Assembly: GCA_002438635.1 (NCBI GenBank)
Contig: DJPX01000019.1
Location: forward strand, 1 to 20,330
Length of the DNA: 20,330 nucleotides
DNA from: Bacteroidales bacterium UBA6401
GTDB lineage: Bacteria > Bacteroidota > Bacteroidia > Bacteroidales > UBA932
Reading direction: 5' to 3'
In this document: piece after piece, positions 6,823 through 15,911 of the stretch
How the letters are laid out: the number at the start of each line of letters is the position of its first letter
Position numbering within the stretch: position 1 is the stretch's first letter
Position numbers and translations under genes: made by a program
Notes under the pieces: generated by a model
The model's input: only the letters and a program-made list of their open reading frames with translations
Databases searched by the model: none
What the model was told of the DNA's origin: nothing

Positions 6823-8112
6823 ATGAAAAATTTTGTAGAAGAGTTAAAATGGAGGGAAATGCTTCAAAACATTACCCCAGGAGTAGAAGAAGAATTGGCA
6901 AAAGGCCCTATGTCTGCTTATGTGGGGATTGATCCTACAGGGGATAGTCTTCATATAGGGCATCTGGTCAGTATAATGATATTAAAGCATTTTCAGGCAT
7001 GTGGGAATAAGCCGTATGCTTTGGTCGGTGGGGCAACGGGTATGATAGGAGATCCTTCAATGAAGAGTCAGGAAAGGAACCTTCTCGACGAGAAGACATT
7101 GGCCCATAATGTAAAGTGTATTAAGGCTCAACTGGCAAAATTCCTCGATTTCGAATCGGATGCACCTAATAAGGCTGAACTGGTCAATAACTACGACTGG
7201 ATGAAGGATTACACTTTTATCGATTTCACAAGGGATATTGGCAAGCTTATAACTGTTAACTATATGATGAGTAAGGATTCTGTGAAAAAACGCCTAAGTA
7301 GGGATTCTTCCGAGGGGATGTCTTTTACGGAGTTTACTTATCAACTTCTTCAAGGTTATGATTTTTTGTATCTGTATGAGCACGATAATGTACATCTTCA
7401 ATTAGGTGGGGCTGACCAATGGGGAAATATTACTACAGGAACTGAACTCATTAGAAAGACTCTCGGGAAAGAAGCCTATGCTCTTACTTGTCCGCTTATT
7501 ACCAAGGCAGATGGCGGAAAGTTCGGTAAGACGGAGAAAGGTAATATCTGGCTTGATGCAGAGCGCACTTCGCCATATCAGTTCTATCAGTTTTGGCTTA
7601 ATGTCAGCGATGAAGATGCGGAACGCTATATAAAGATATTCACTATGTTAGAGCGTGAAGTAATAGAGGCAGCAATCGAGGAACATCGTGCGGATCCAGG
7701 ACGCAGAAGCCTTCAAAAGCTCCTGGCCAAGGAAGTTACCCTTATGGTGCACGGACAGGAAAATTATGAGATGGCGCTTAAGGCTTCTCAAATGCTTTTC
7801 GGAAAGGCTACAGCAGAAGATCTAAAAAGTCTGGATGAAAAGACCTTCTTATCAGTATTTGAGGGGGTGCCATCATTTGAAATCGAGCGAGCTGATCTTC
7901 CTGTAGGAATTTTGGATTTTCTCGCTGAAAAGACTAAGGTGTTCTCCTCAAAGAGCGAAGCTCGCAAGATGATTCAGGGCAATGGATTTTCTCTTAATAA
8001 GGAAAAAGTAACTGATATCTCGAGGGAAGTAAATGAAATGGATATTATAGATGGAAAGTATATCCTTGCTCAGAAAGGCAAAAAGGATTACTTTATAATA
8101 ACTGTCAAATAA
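6823..8112 (+). CDS. tyrS: Tyrosyl-tRNA synthetase
   Basis: The product charges tRNA-Tyr with tyrosine in the cytoplasm. Its 429 residues are typical of the bacterial TyrS type with a C-terminal S4 domain. The class I motifs are visible: HIGH at 44-47 and the KMSKS equivalent KFGKT at 233-237. GGADQWGN, part of the tyrosine pocket region, lies at about 196-203. The S4 RNA-binding domain covers about residues 365-425. The gene opens a compact plus-strand unit: its stop shares one base with the ATG of rbfA. No Shine-Dalgarno is seen before the ATG, which is normal for this phylum. A weak promoter-like pair (TTTG at 6714-6717 and TAGAGTTTG at 6739-6747) lies upstream but its spacing is not ideal. 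Confidence 0.98.
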   Translation: MKNFVEELKWREMLQNITPGVEEELAKGPMSAYVGIDPTGDSLHIGHLVSIMILKHFQACGNKPYALVGGATGMIGDPSMKSQERNLLDEKTLAHNVKCIKAQLAKFLDFESDAPNKAELVNNYDWMKDYTFIDFTRDIGKLITVNYMMSKDSVKKRLSRDSSEGMSFTEFTYQLLQGYDFLYLYEHDNVHLQLGGADQWGNITTGTELIRKTLGKEAYALTCPLITKADGGKFGKTEKGNIWLDAERTSPYQFYQFWLNVSDEDAERYIKIFTMLEREVIEAAIEEHRADPGRRSLQKLLAKEVTLMVHGQENYEMALKASQMLFGKATAEDLKSLDEKTFLSVFEGVPSFEIERADLPVGILDFLAEKTKVFSSKSEARKMIQGNGFSLNKEKVTDISREVNEMDIIDGKYILAQKGKKDYFIITVK

Positions 8113-8456
8113 TGGAAAATCAATCAACTAGGCAATTGAAAGTCGGTCGCGAGTTGCAACGCGATCTCGCAGAGATACTGCGTAGCCGAGGTATGGCTGC
8201 CTTTGGAGGTGCCATGATAACCGTAAGTGAAGTAAGGGTAAGTGCAGACCTTTCCGTTGCGAAAGTATATGTAAGCATATTTCCATCTGAAAAGCAGCAG
8301 GCTGTAATGGAGCAGCTAAAGGAGGAAAACAAGCGACTTCGTGGAGAGTTAGGGCGGATGGTGGCAAAACAGTTAAGAATAGTTCCAGAGTTGGATTTTT
8401 ATCTGGATACGACTTTGGATTATGCTGAACATATAGAAGAACTCTTGAAAAAATAA
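8112..8456 (+). CDS. rbfA: Ribosome-binding factor A
   Basis: RbfA is a small KH-fold protein that binds the 30S subunit and helps mature the 5' end of 16S rRNA. The 114-residue length fits. Characteristic stretches are present: the N-terminal Q-L-K-V-G-R-E-L-Q-R-D-L helix, the strand with V-S-E-V-R-V-S-x-D-L-x-x-A-K-V-Y-V-S, and the end P-E-L-D-F-Y-L-D-T-T-L-D-Y-A-x-H-I-x-x-L. The ATG overlaps the tyrS stop by one base (TAATG), indicating coupled translation. The next gene, a LolC/E-like permease, starts 20 bases after the stop, an arrangement I recall as common in Bacteroidales. Confidence 0.95.
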   Translation: MENQSTRQLKVGRELQRDLAEILRSRGMAAFGGAMITVSEVRVSADLSVAKVYVSIFPSEKQQAVMEQLKEENKRLRGELGRMVAKQLRIVPELDFYLDTTLDYAEHIEELLKK

Positions 8457-8476
8457 TCTGAGAGCGAAAAAGATAT

Positions 8477-9583
8477 TTGAGAGCGGAGCTGAAAATAGCG
8501 GCAAGGTATCTATTTTCACGAAAATCGGGTGATGTAATAACTTGGATTTCGTGGATAGGAGTTGTGGGCATAGCTATCGGCACTATGGCTTTAGTAGTAG
8601 TTCTTTCCGTTTTCAATGGTTTTACTGATCTTATAACTAAAAATATTGAACAAAACTCTCCTTATTATAAAATAGTACCTGCAGAAGGAAGGCATATCGC
8701 AGCTGCTGATACGCTGGAGCGAGCGCTCAGCAGTGTAGTGGGTGTTAGTTATATTCAGCAAGTCGTTGAGGATATGGTGGCCGTGAGGTATGACACTGCA
8801 GAGAGTCTGACTCTTCTGCGTGGGGTAGGCTCCGTTAACGAATTTTCCATTTCATCGGAGGCTGCCAGGGAATTGGGCGTGAGAGTGAATTTGTTGTCCA
8901 AGATAGAACTTTTGTACCCATCTTTTTCGGAAAATATTTCAGCTCGAGTCCCTATCAGGAAGATAGAACAGCGACCACGCCGCATATTTGATGGTAGTCC
9001 AAGTATGGTTGTGGTGCCTATCCAAAAGGCAAGGGAACTTTTAGGCCTTTCAAAAGGGGTGTCTTCATACATGGAAGTGTATTGTGACGGATGGGATGTA
9101 GCTCCACCTACGATTACTCAACTTGAGGCCAATATAGGTAGCAAGTATAAGATCCTAGATAGAAGAAAGCAAAATCCAGGCGTTTTTCGCGTTATGCGAC
9201 ACGAGAAATTCGCTATATATTTAGTGCTTTTTTTTATTATCATAGTGGTGGCCATGAATATATATGCCAGTCTATCTATGTTAATTATAGAGAAAAAACA
9301 GGATATTGCGATACTTTCCGCGCTAGGGTGTAATAAAAAGATGTTGAGGAATATCTTTTATTATGAAGGTATGATGGCAACTTTTATCGGTTTGCTTTCC
9401 GGTGGTCTTATAGGATTAGCTCTAGCATTAATGCAGCAACATTTTGGCTTCGTGCATATGCCCGGCAATGGAGTAGTGTCGTCGTATCCTATAAATGTAA
9501 AAATGATTGATGTGGTTTTGAGTTCGTGTGGCGTGGCATTGATAGGATGTATTGTTTCAAAATTAAGTGTACGTAATATATGA
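8477..9583 (+). CDS. LolC/LolE-family lipoprotein-releasing permease subunit (FtsX/MacB type)
   Basis: The product has 368 residues and the layout of LolC/LolE: an N-terminal E-L-K-I-A-A-R-Y-L-F-S-R-K segment, one helix at about 22-47, a large periplasmic MacB-like domain (about 50-240), then three helices at about 244-268, 299-320 and 342-362. Such permeases work with a LolD-type ATPase to release lipoproteins from the inner membrane; no ATPase gene is in this window, and an FtsX-like export role is possible. The start is TTG at 8477. An in-frame stop at 8459-8461 leaves no other option upstream, and the first internal ATG would delete the conserved N-terminus and the first helix. The C-terminus is short after the last helix. 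The stop overlaps the next gene's ATG (ATGA). Confidence 0.85.
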   Translation: MRAELKIAARYLFSRKSGDVITWISWIGVVGIAIGTMALVVVLSVFNGFTDLITKNIEQNSPYYKIVPAEGRHIAAADTLERALSSVVGVSYIQQVVEDMVAVRYDTAESLTLLRGVGSVNEFSISSEAARELGVRVNLLSKIELLYPSFSENISARVPIRKIEQRPRRIFDGSPSMVVVPIQKARELLGLSKGVSSYMEVYCDGWDVAPPTITQLEANIGSKYKILDRRKQNPGVFRVMRHEKFAIYLVLFFIIIVVAMNIYASLSMLIIEKKQDIAILSALGCNKKMLRNIFYYEGMMATFIGLLSGGLIGLALALMQQHFGFVHMPGNGVVSSYPINVKMIDVVLSSCGVALIGCIVSKLSVRNI

Positions 9584-10974
9584 ATAGAATTAATTTGATT
9601 GTTTCTGCCCTCCTGCTTATGGGAGGTGCTACAGGATGGGCCCAGCAGCAGAGTACGGGCGGTATTTCCGAGGGTATGTTGGAGCAATTCCGGAAGGATT
9701 ACAAGCCTACGGCAGCTGATAAGGCTATTAGAAATGCCTTAAATACCACATCTATCTCAGTACTGGCTACCAATGCTGAAAATGCAGCTATGATAGATAC
9801 TCATTTTTCCGATAAGGTTGCAACAAAGGGGATAACAGACCAGAAGCGCTCAGGGCGTTGTTGGCTTTTTACTGGGCTTAATGTGTTAAGAGCCGATGCA
9901 ATCAGTTCTCATAATTGGCCCGAATTCGAATTCTCTCAAAATTATCTATTTTTCTATGATCAGTTAGAGAAGTGTAATCTTTTTCTTCAGGCCATAATAG
10001 ATACCCGGAAACTTCCATTGGAAGATCGTAAGGTGGATTGGTTATTAAGCAATCCTCTCTCGGATGGTGGAACCTTCACCGGTGTGGCTAATCTTGTAAT
10101 GAAATATGGTGTAGTGCCTTCTAGTGTTATGCCGGAGACTTTGATTGCCAATAACACTTCCGCTTATGCGTCGCAGATGCGCGAACTGCTTCGTCAGGAT
10201 GCTCTAGAACTGAGAAAAGCAAAAAATGAGTCAGCAGCCTCAAAATTAAAGGTTTCTATGCTATCTCAAATATATACCATTCTATGCCAATGCTTCGGAC
10301 AGCCACCTCTTGAGTTCGAATGGGCTTGCTATGATGCGCAGGATAGTCTGGTATCAAGAAAGACTTATACTCCGAGATCTTTTTACGAAGAGTATGTAGG
10401 ACTTGACTTAAACCATGACTATGTGATGCTTATGAACGACCCGAGCAGGGAATATTATAAATTATATGAGATAGAGTACGATAGGCACCTTTATGATGGA
10501 GATAATTGGCTATATGTCAATCTTCCGATTGAGCGTATAAAAGAGATGGCCATAGCGTCCATAAAAGATAATAAGGCTATGTACTTTAGCTGCGATGTGG
10601 CAAAATTCCTTGATCGTGAGAAGGGTGTTCTAGACTTGGCCAATTTCGATTACGAGTCGCTGCTAGGTGTAGATTTTACCATGGATAAAAAACAGCGTAT
10701 CCAGACACATACCAGTGGATCATCACACGCTATGACTCTTATGGCCGTGGATTTGGATGAAAATGGAAATTCAAAAAAGTGGATGGTTGAGAATAGTTGG
10801 GGTAGAACTAACGGGTATAAAGGCCATCTTATAATGACGGATCAGTGGTTCGATGAGTATATGTTCAGGTTAGTTGTGGAAAAGAAGTTTGTCCCACAGG
10901 ATGTATTAAACATATTATCTGATAAGCCTATAAAGCTTCCGGCATGGGATCCTATGTTTATGGGAGAAGAATGA
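9580..10974 (+). CDS. Secreted C1-family cysteine aminopeptidase (PepC/bleomycin hydrolase type)
   Basis: The product has 464 residues, with a signal peptide to about residue 21 (GWAQ), so unlike cytosolic PepC it should act in the periplasm or outside. The papain-like active site of the bleomycin-hydrolase family is complete: Gln88 (oxyanion hole) and Cys94 in DQKRSGRCWLF, His383 in SGSSHAMTL, and Asn405 in ENSWG. The family usually forms a hexameric barrel in which the C-terminal residues reach into the active site and make the enzyme an aminopeptidase. The C-terminus here ends in EE, so this aspect is uncertain. The ATG overlaps the permease stop by four bases. The stop codon lies directly beside the stop of the convergent lipoprotein gene (10975), with no spacer. 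Confidence 0.93.
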   Translation: MNRINLIVSALLLMGGATGWAQQQSTGGISEGMLEQFRKDYKPTAADKAIRNALNTTSISVLATNAENAAMIDTHFSDKVATKGITDQKRSGRCWLFTGLNVLRADAISSHNWPEFEFSQNYLFFYDQLEKCNLFLQAIIDTRKLPLEDRKVDWLLSNPLSDGGTFTGVANLVMKYGVVPSSVMPETLIANNTSAYASQMRELLRQDALELRKAKNESAASKLKVSMLSQIYTILCQCFGQPPLEFEWACYDAQDSLVSRKTYTPRSFYEEYVGLDLNHDYVMLMNDPSREYYKLYEIEYDRHLYDGDNWLYVNLPIERIKEMAIASIKDNKAMYFSCDVAKFLDREKGVLDLANFDYESLLGVDFTMDKKQRIQTHTSGSSHAMTLMAVDLDENGNSKKWMVENSWGRTNGYKGHLIMTDQWFDEYMFRLVVEKKFVPQDVLNILSDKPIKLPAWDPMFMGEE

Positions 10975-11385
10975 TTATTGGAAACGAAGAGTGGCTTTGA
11001 TGCCCTCTCGGCTATTCCACAGCCAGATGGTATCGTCCTCAAGCTTAACGGTTTGAAGGGCGATATTCTTTTTTATGCTGTTCATTCCGTTTCGCTCCGT
11101 CCATTCTACTTTAATCCCTTGTACCACTTCTCCTTCATAAGAAGGAATACTGCTGAGCTTAAATATGAAATAGTCTGACATATTATCAGTATGAGCGCGA
11201 AATTCACATCGATCGGTGTTATAAGCGTATTGGCAGTCACTAGTTGTAAAAGTGAAAATCTTTTTCTTTCCTACTTCCAGCCTGATGGTGGAATCTGTAA
11301 GAAATTCTGGTGTGTAGGTGTAGTCCGTACAACAAACTAGTATGCTTGAACAGAGGATAAGTAGCAATAGTATACTTTTTTTCAT
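10975..11385 (-). CDS. Small lipoprotein of unknown function, last gene of the atp-linked operon
   Basis: The product has 136 residues. The hydrophobic N-terminus ends in a lipobox-like LVCC (Cys18 or Cys19), so it is probably an envelope lipoprotein. The mature part (YTPEFL..., then RLEVGKKKIFTF and KVEWTERNG) looks like a single beta-rich domain; a WLWNSREG motif lies near the C-terminus. I do not recognise the family. The ATG overlaps the stop of the M6-type protease gene by four bases, so the two proteins are probably made in a fixed ratio and may act together. Whether it inhibits, anchors or assists the protease cannot be told. Confidence 0.65.
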   Translation of the reverse strand: MKKSILLLLILCSSILVCCTDYTYTPEFLTDSTIRLEVGKKKIFTFTTSDCQYAYNTDRCEFRAHTDNMSDYFIFKLSSIPSYEGEVVQGIKVEWTERNGMNSIKKNIALQTVKLEDDTIWLWNSREGIKATLRFQ

Positions 11386-13016
11386 CGTGTTTGAATTGTT
11401 TTGTTGATTACGTCTGTGGTCCCATCGTCGTAAGTGATTTCTGCGCGTAGCATACCGGAGTTATGTATGATGAATCCACCTCTTTCGTCGGGAGTTATGA
11501 TGCTCCCATCAAAGGACCATCTAATATCCTTCGCGCCTATGGCATTGAAAATATACAAAGGAATATGACTACCCTTTATAAATAGACCGTTATTCTTTTC
11601 TATACCTTGAAGATAGATGAATGGAATGGTGTTTCTCTCATCTACTATCATGGTTTTGAATATACTTGAGTACGAATAATTTTCTTCCCCTGTGTTTATC
11701 ATTAGTTCGGCTGTATATGTAGTATTGCTCTGAAGTTTTGTGATGTAGCAGGATACTCTACCTTCTGAATTTATTTTTGCAGAAATGACAAGAGGCTGAG
11801 TGTCTTTAGAGGAAAGAGTGATACTACACTCTTTGATACCATCACGCAAGTTTTCATCTATTAGCCATTCGATAAGAGCAGCATCCTGTAGAGGCTGTAT
11901 AGAGAGTTGTTTTATAGGCTCTATGGCTGTAAAATAGATGCTTCCATCTGCTTCGCGAGTTATTCCTTTAAGTGCTAATTGAGGTCCTCTTCCATTCCAA
12001 AATCTTAGTGCTGGAACCGATTCGGAAGACAAATTCTGCCCTTGTTTAGAAGGAAAGAACACTTCTGAGATTTCATCTGCATCAGGTGTGGCCTCTAATA
12101 CAGTGGCACATGGATGGTCAGGTCTGCAGTTCACTTGATTATAATCCCATCTTTGGGCGGCGGTAAGTATGGTCTCATAGTAGGTAGAGTAGCCGGCTTT
12201 ATTGGAAGATCGATCTATGTGATAGATGACCATTCCACTGCCCCCTATATACTTATCCCAAACTTTTTCATCCCGGCATTCCATTAGAAAATACTCCTCT
12301 GATGTATCTGTAGGCAAATAAATGTAATGTGGTTTGCTGGAAAGTGGTTCAAGAACATATTTTCCCGGCTTCAAAGTGTCACAGATGCCGATACCTAACT
12401 GTCGAAGTTCTATGGCACACAGCCCTGAGGGCGTGTCTGCATTGTTATTCCTCTCGCCTTTATCCATAAGGGAAAGGCTTCCCCATACTCCCTTACTTAA
12501 GCCTGAACTCTGCTCGTTGTCTGTGTCGTATAGGTCTTTTAAACCTAAGATGTGTCCGTATTCATGACAAAATAGTCCAAGTGCCAATCGTTTTTCCTCG
12601 AATATCTCGCTTATGGCGAAGTAGTGTTTCCCATTTTTTAGTTTATTTTCATGGGGCCAGATGTCTGAACCAGAGAAAATTATACCGAAGCGATCATTGG
12701 CATAGTCATTCATGTTTAAAAGTCTGGAACATAGTTTATAGGCTTCCATCGAGGCATAATGGGCCGTGGTGCTGGAGTATTTCCCATTATCGAGTGTAAT
12801 GGTCGGTCCAATTACGAATCTATTAGGGTATTTCCCTTCTAAAACGCTGTAGTATTCTTCCGCTTTTGAAAGCAGTGAGCGCATATCCTCAGCGCTACTG
12901 GAGAATTCTACTGAGTTGATCTCTACGGGGATAATCAACACCGGCTTATATTCTGCAGCCTTTGTAAGGGTGCAGAATGCTAGCAGAAGGAAAATTAGGA
13001 TGTTTGATTGTTTCAT
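11382..13016 (-). CDS. Secreted M6-type (immune inhibitor A-like) zinc metalloprotease
   Basis: The product has 544 residues. A signal peptide ends near residue 20-21 (TKAA), with no lipobox Cys. The catalytic domain starts at about residue 23 without a long propeptide. The zinc motif HEYGHILGLKDLYD gives His151, Glu152 and His155, with Asp161 as the likely third ligand of the M6 family. It is followed by a WGSLSLMDKG stretch that supplies the Met-turn, and a TPSGLCAIELRQLGIG segment typical of M6 enzymes. Residues about 372-460 look like a fibronectin-III-like domain, and the last 80 residues form another beta-rich region. The ATG overlaps the atpG stop by four bases, so the gene is translated as part of the ATP synthase operon, an unexpected partner. 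Active protease by motif; substrate unknown. Confidence 0.85.
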   Translation of the reverse strand: MKQSNILIFLLLAFCTLTKAAEYKPVLIIPVEINSVEFSSSAEDMRSLLSKAEEYYSVLEGKYPNRFVIGPTITLDNGKYSSTTAHYASMEAYKLCSRLLNMNDYANDRFGIIFSGSDIWPHENKLKNGKHYFAISEIFEEKRLALGLFCHEYGHILGLKDLYDTDNEQSSGLSKGVWGSLSLMDKGERNNNADTPSGLCAIELRQLGIGICDTLKPGKYVLEPLSSKPHYIYLPTDTSEEYFLMECRDEKVWDKYIGGSGMVIYHIDRSSNKAGYSTYYETILTAAQRWDYNQVNCRPDHPCATVLEATPDADEISEVFFPSKQGQNLSSESVPALRFWNGRGPQLALKGITREADGSIYFTAIEPIKQLSIQPLQDAALIEWLIDENLRDGIKECSITLSSKDTQPLVISAKINSEGRVSCYITKLQSNTTYTAELMINTGEENYSYSSIFKTMIVDERNTIPFIYLQGIEKNNGLFIKGSHIPLYIFNAIGAKDIRWSFDGSIITPDERGGFIIHNSGMLRAEITYDDGTTDVINKTIQTR

Positions 13017-13858
13017 TGTTGAGCCCCACCAGCTAGATCTAGAATTTCTGATGTAATCTTGGCTTGACGACCTTTGTTGTATTCTAGTGTTAGATCGTCT
13101 AGCATACTCTGTCCATTATCTGTAGCAGTCTGCATAGCTACTGTCCTGGCAGAATGTTCGGATAGGCAGCTATCAAGTAGCACTTCATAGAGTCGAAGGT
13201 GCATTAATTCTGAAATCAACGATGTCCTTATAAAGTTGATATCTGGCTCCAATATGAAGAGATCCTCAACATTATCTTCCGTGTCGGTCTTTTCATGTAG
13301 TATGTCTATGGGAAGGTAATCCTCTACAGTAGGGATTTGCTTTGAGGTGGAAAGGAAGTGATTATAAACTAATTTGACGCTTGAGAATGTGCCGGCAGTA
13401 AAGCCGTTAATTAGTTCATCTGCAAGATTATATGCGATTTTGCAGTCTGGGTGTTCTATAAGGGAGTCAAGTTGTTTTATGGAGTGAAAACCTTCCTTGG
13501 ACATAGCATCACTTATCTTCTTTCCTATAAAATAACAAGCAGTATCCTTTCCGCTTAGGCTTAGCACTTCATGTGTTTTCTTGATGATATTTGCATTAAA
13601 ACCACCACATAATGAAGTGTTTGAACTGAAAGCTACCACGCAAGGTTTTGCAGATGCGGATTTTATGGGCGTTTCTATATTGGACGAGCCCACAACGCGA
13701 AGCATCTTTTCGAGTTCTGTCTCGTAAGCTTTAAGTGGCTCTATCATAGTGGAAACTTTATGCAGTTTGGCACTAGACAAGAGCTTCATCGCCGAGGTGA
13801 TTTGCAGCGTACTCTTTACGGAATTGATTCTTTCTTTTATTTCTCTTAAGGATGCCAT
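13013..13858 (-). CDS. atpG: ATP synthase F1 gamma subunit
   Basis: The gamma subunit is the rotating central shaft of F1. At 281 residues it is near the usual length. The two conserved ends are clear: the N-terminal helix S-L-R-E-I-K-E-R-I-N-S-V with the QITSAMKLLSSAKL motif, and the C-terminal helix with A-R-T-V-A-M-Q-T-A-T-D-N and Y-N-K-G-R-Q-A-K-I-T-S-E-I. A central FSSNTSLCGGFN stretch (about 75-90) matches the family's SD(K/R)GLCGGxN region. The ATG shares a base with the atpA stop (TGATG), and the stop overlaps the ATG of the protease gene that follows, so translation is probably coupled on both sides. Confidence 0.97.
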   Translation of the reverse strand: MASLREIKERINSVKSTLQITSAMKLLSSAKLHKVSTMIEPLKAYETELEKMLRVVGSSNIETPIKSASAKPCVVAFSSNTSLCGGFNANIIKKTHEVLSLSGKDTACYFIGKKISDAMSKEGFHSIKQLDSLIEHPDCKIAYNLADELINGFTAGTFSSVKLVYNHFLSTSKQIPTVEDYLPIDILHEKTDTEDNVEDLFILEPDINFIRTSLISELMHLRLYEVLLDSCLSEHSARTVAMQTATDNGQSMLDDLTLEYNKGRQAKITSEILDLAGGAQQ

Positions 13859-15441
13859 CAGCTTTGAAGACTTTTACATACGAGCGAAGCCGTGTTCTCT
13901 ATGATCTCAGTATCATTATCCATGATTATGCCATTTCCTAGGTCATTTATTATTTCAGGATGCGATGTTTGCATCTGATTTAGGAATCTTTTTTCAAATT
14001 CTTTAACCTGATCTATTTTGATGCTTGACATAAGAGCGTGAGTGCCACAGTATAATATGGCTACTTGACAGCCGACGGGCATAGGGGAGTATTGCTCTTG
14101 GATGAGTAGTTCGTTATTTTTTCGGCCTTTATCTAGGGTTGCAAGCGTTATTTTGTCCGCATCGGATGAAAACTTGGAGAAGTTCTCAAGCTCGGTATAT
14201 TGCGCTTGCTCGATTTTAAGAGTTCCAGCTACCTTTTTCATACTTTTTATCTGAGCTGCCCCTCCCACACGGGATACAGATATGCCGACATTAATGGCTG
14301 GCCTTATGCCTTGATTGAAAAGGGAACTTTCAAGGTAAATCTGTCCGTCGGTTATGGATATAACATTAGTTGGAATATAAGCGGATACGTCCCCGGCTTG
14401 TGTTTCGATTATAGGAAGTGCAGTCAGGGATCCACCTCCCTTGACCTTGTCTTTAAGGCAGTCAGGCAGATCATTCATTTGCTCCGCTACGCTCTGCTCG
14501 CTTATTATCTTGGCAGCTCTTTCCAAAAGCCTTGAGTGGAGGTAGAAAACATCTCCTGGATAGGCCTCGCGACCGGAAGGACGACGAAGTATGAGTGATA
14601 TTTCACGGTAGGCTACGGCCTGTTTTGAAAGGTCATCATACACTACTAGTGCATTGCGTCCAGTATCTCTAAAATATTCTCCTATGGCAGCTCCTGCAAA
14701 TGGAGCATAATATCGGAGTGCTGCCGCATCGGCGGCCGTGGCTGAGACCACAATGGTGTAATCCATAGCCCCTTTGGCTTTTAGCGTTTCTACTATGTTT
14801 ACCACAGTGGAGCCTTTTTGGCCAATGGCGACATAAATGCAATATACCGGATCCCCTTTTAGAAAATTCTCGCGTTGGTTAAGGATGGTATCAATGGCGA
14901 TGGCCGTTTTCCCTGTCTGCCTGTCTCCGATTATCAATTCTCGCTGACCTCGTCCAATAGGAATCATAGCGTCTATAGCCTTGAGTCCAGTCTGTAAAGG
15001 AACTTTAACCGGTTCTCTAAATATTACTCCGGGTGCTTTTCGCTCAAGTGGCATATCTATGCATTCCCCTTCGATAGAGCCCAATCCATCTAGAGGAACT
15101 CCTAAAGGATCGACAACTCTTCCTAGCATTTTTTCCCCGACAGGGATGGAAGCTATACGCTTGGTTCTGGACACGCGCATTCCTTCTGAAATCTGGTCTG
15201 TGGGTCCTAAAAGCACTGCACCTACATTATCTTCCTCTAGGTTCATGGCCACAGCCATTATGCCGTTTTCAAATTGCAAGAGCTCGCCGGCCTCACAATT
15301 GTTAAGGCCGAAAATTCTCGCCACGCCATCGCTGACTTGAAGAACATATCCGATTTCTTCCCACTGGGCGTTAATATCTATTCCTTTGAGTTGTTTTAGA
15401 AGTATATCTGAAACTTCACTTGCTTTTATGTTTTGAGACAT
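13858..15441 (-). CDS. atpA: ATP synthase F1 alpha subunit
   Basis: The alpha subunit carries the non-catalytic nucleotide sites of the F1 hexamer. Its 527 residues are the expected length. The Walker A motif GDRQTGKTA is at 172-180, and the alpha-specific SLILRRPSGREAYPGDVFYLHSRLLERA run contains the arginine finger region that completes the beta catalytic site. The N-terminal beta-barrel (about 26-95) and the C-terminal helical part are intact. The start shares a base with the atpH stop (TAATG), and the stop shares a base with the atpG start. Confidence 0.98.
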   Translation of the reverse strand: MSQNIKASEVSDILLKQLKGIDINAQWEEIGYVLQVSDGVARIFGLNNCEAGELLQFENGIMAVAMNLEEDNVGAVLLGPTDQISEGMRVSRTKRIASIPVGEKMLGRVVDPLGVPLDGLGSIEGECIDMPLERKAPGVIFREPVKVPLQTGLKAIDAMIPIGRGQRELIIGDRQTGKTAIAIDTILNQRENFLKGDPVYCIYVAIGQKGSTVVNIVETLKAKGAMDYTIVVSATAADAAALRYYAPFAGAAIGEYFRDTGRNALVVYDDLSKQAVAYREISLILRRPSGREAYPGDVFYLHSRLLERAAKIISEQSVAEQMNDLPDCLKDKVKGGGSLTALPIIETQAGDVSAYIPTNVISITDGQIYLESSLFNQGIRPAINVGISVSRVGGAAQIKSMKKVAGTLKIEQAQYTELENFSKFSSDADKITLATLDKGRKNNELLIQEQYSPMPVGCQVAILYCGTHALMSSIKIDQVKEFEKRFLNQMQTSHPEIINDLGNGIIMDNDTEIIENTASLVCKSLQS

Positions 15442-15911
15442 TAGACTAATCTTTTGTTCATTTTATCAAGAGACCTGCGTATGGTATCCAATTTCTTTTT
15501 TATGCTGGTATCCACCATCATATCATCAATCATCAGCACGAATCCACCTATAAGATCAGGATTTACTTTTTGATCCAGCACTATGCTTTCGCCATATTTG
15601 TCAGAGAGTAATTTTTTTATTTTGAGATCCAATTCATCCGAAGGTGATGCTACTTCCAATGTAACCTTTTCTATTCCCGCCCATTTTCTGTACTTCCGGC
15701 AGAAACTTTCGAGAATGTACTTTAAGTAAGGAACTCTCCCGTTTTTAACCAAGAGGGCAGTCAACTTTTCTATGTCAGGCTCTAATTTTTGAGGAACATT
15801 ATCTGATAGAAGAATCTGAGCCTGCTCGTAAACCTGAGCACCTCGTCCGGATTCTATAGTTAGGCCTAAAAATGCAGTGGCATATCTATTTGAAATCACT
15901 CCGATGTCCAT
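15441..15911 (-). CDS. atpH: ATP synthase F1 delta subunit
   Basis: The delta (OSCP-like) subunit joins the top of F1 to the peripheral stalk. The product has 156 residues, shorter than the usual 175-180, mainly in the N-terminal helical domain. Family marks are present: S-N-R-Y-A-T-A-F at the N-terminus and N-P-D-L-I-G-G-F-V-L-x-x-D-D, then D-T-S-I-K-K-K-L-D-T-I-R-R near the C-terminus. Both ends share one base with the neighbours (atpF before it, atpA after it), supporting coupled translation. Confidence 0.93.
   Translation of the reverse strand: MDIGVISNRYATAFLGLTIESGRGAQVYEQAQILLSDNVPQKLEPDIEKLTALLVKNGRVPYLKYILESFCRKYRKWAGIEKVTLEVASPSDELDLKIKKLLSDKYGESIVLDQKVNPDLIGGFVLMIDDMMVDTSIKKKLDTIRRSLDKMNKRLV

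Noticed and set aside
8128..8616. Minus-strand open frame of 162 codons across rbfA and the permease start
   Set aside because: It covers two well-supported plus-strand genes and shows no recognisable motif.
14981..15340. Plus-strand open frame of 119 codons inside atpA
   Set aside because: It is antisense to a strongly conserved gene and its product has the Ser/Pro-rich composition of a shadow frame.
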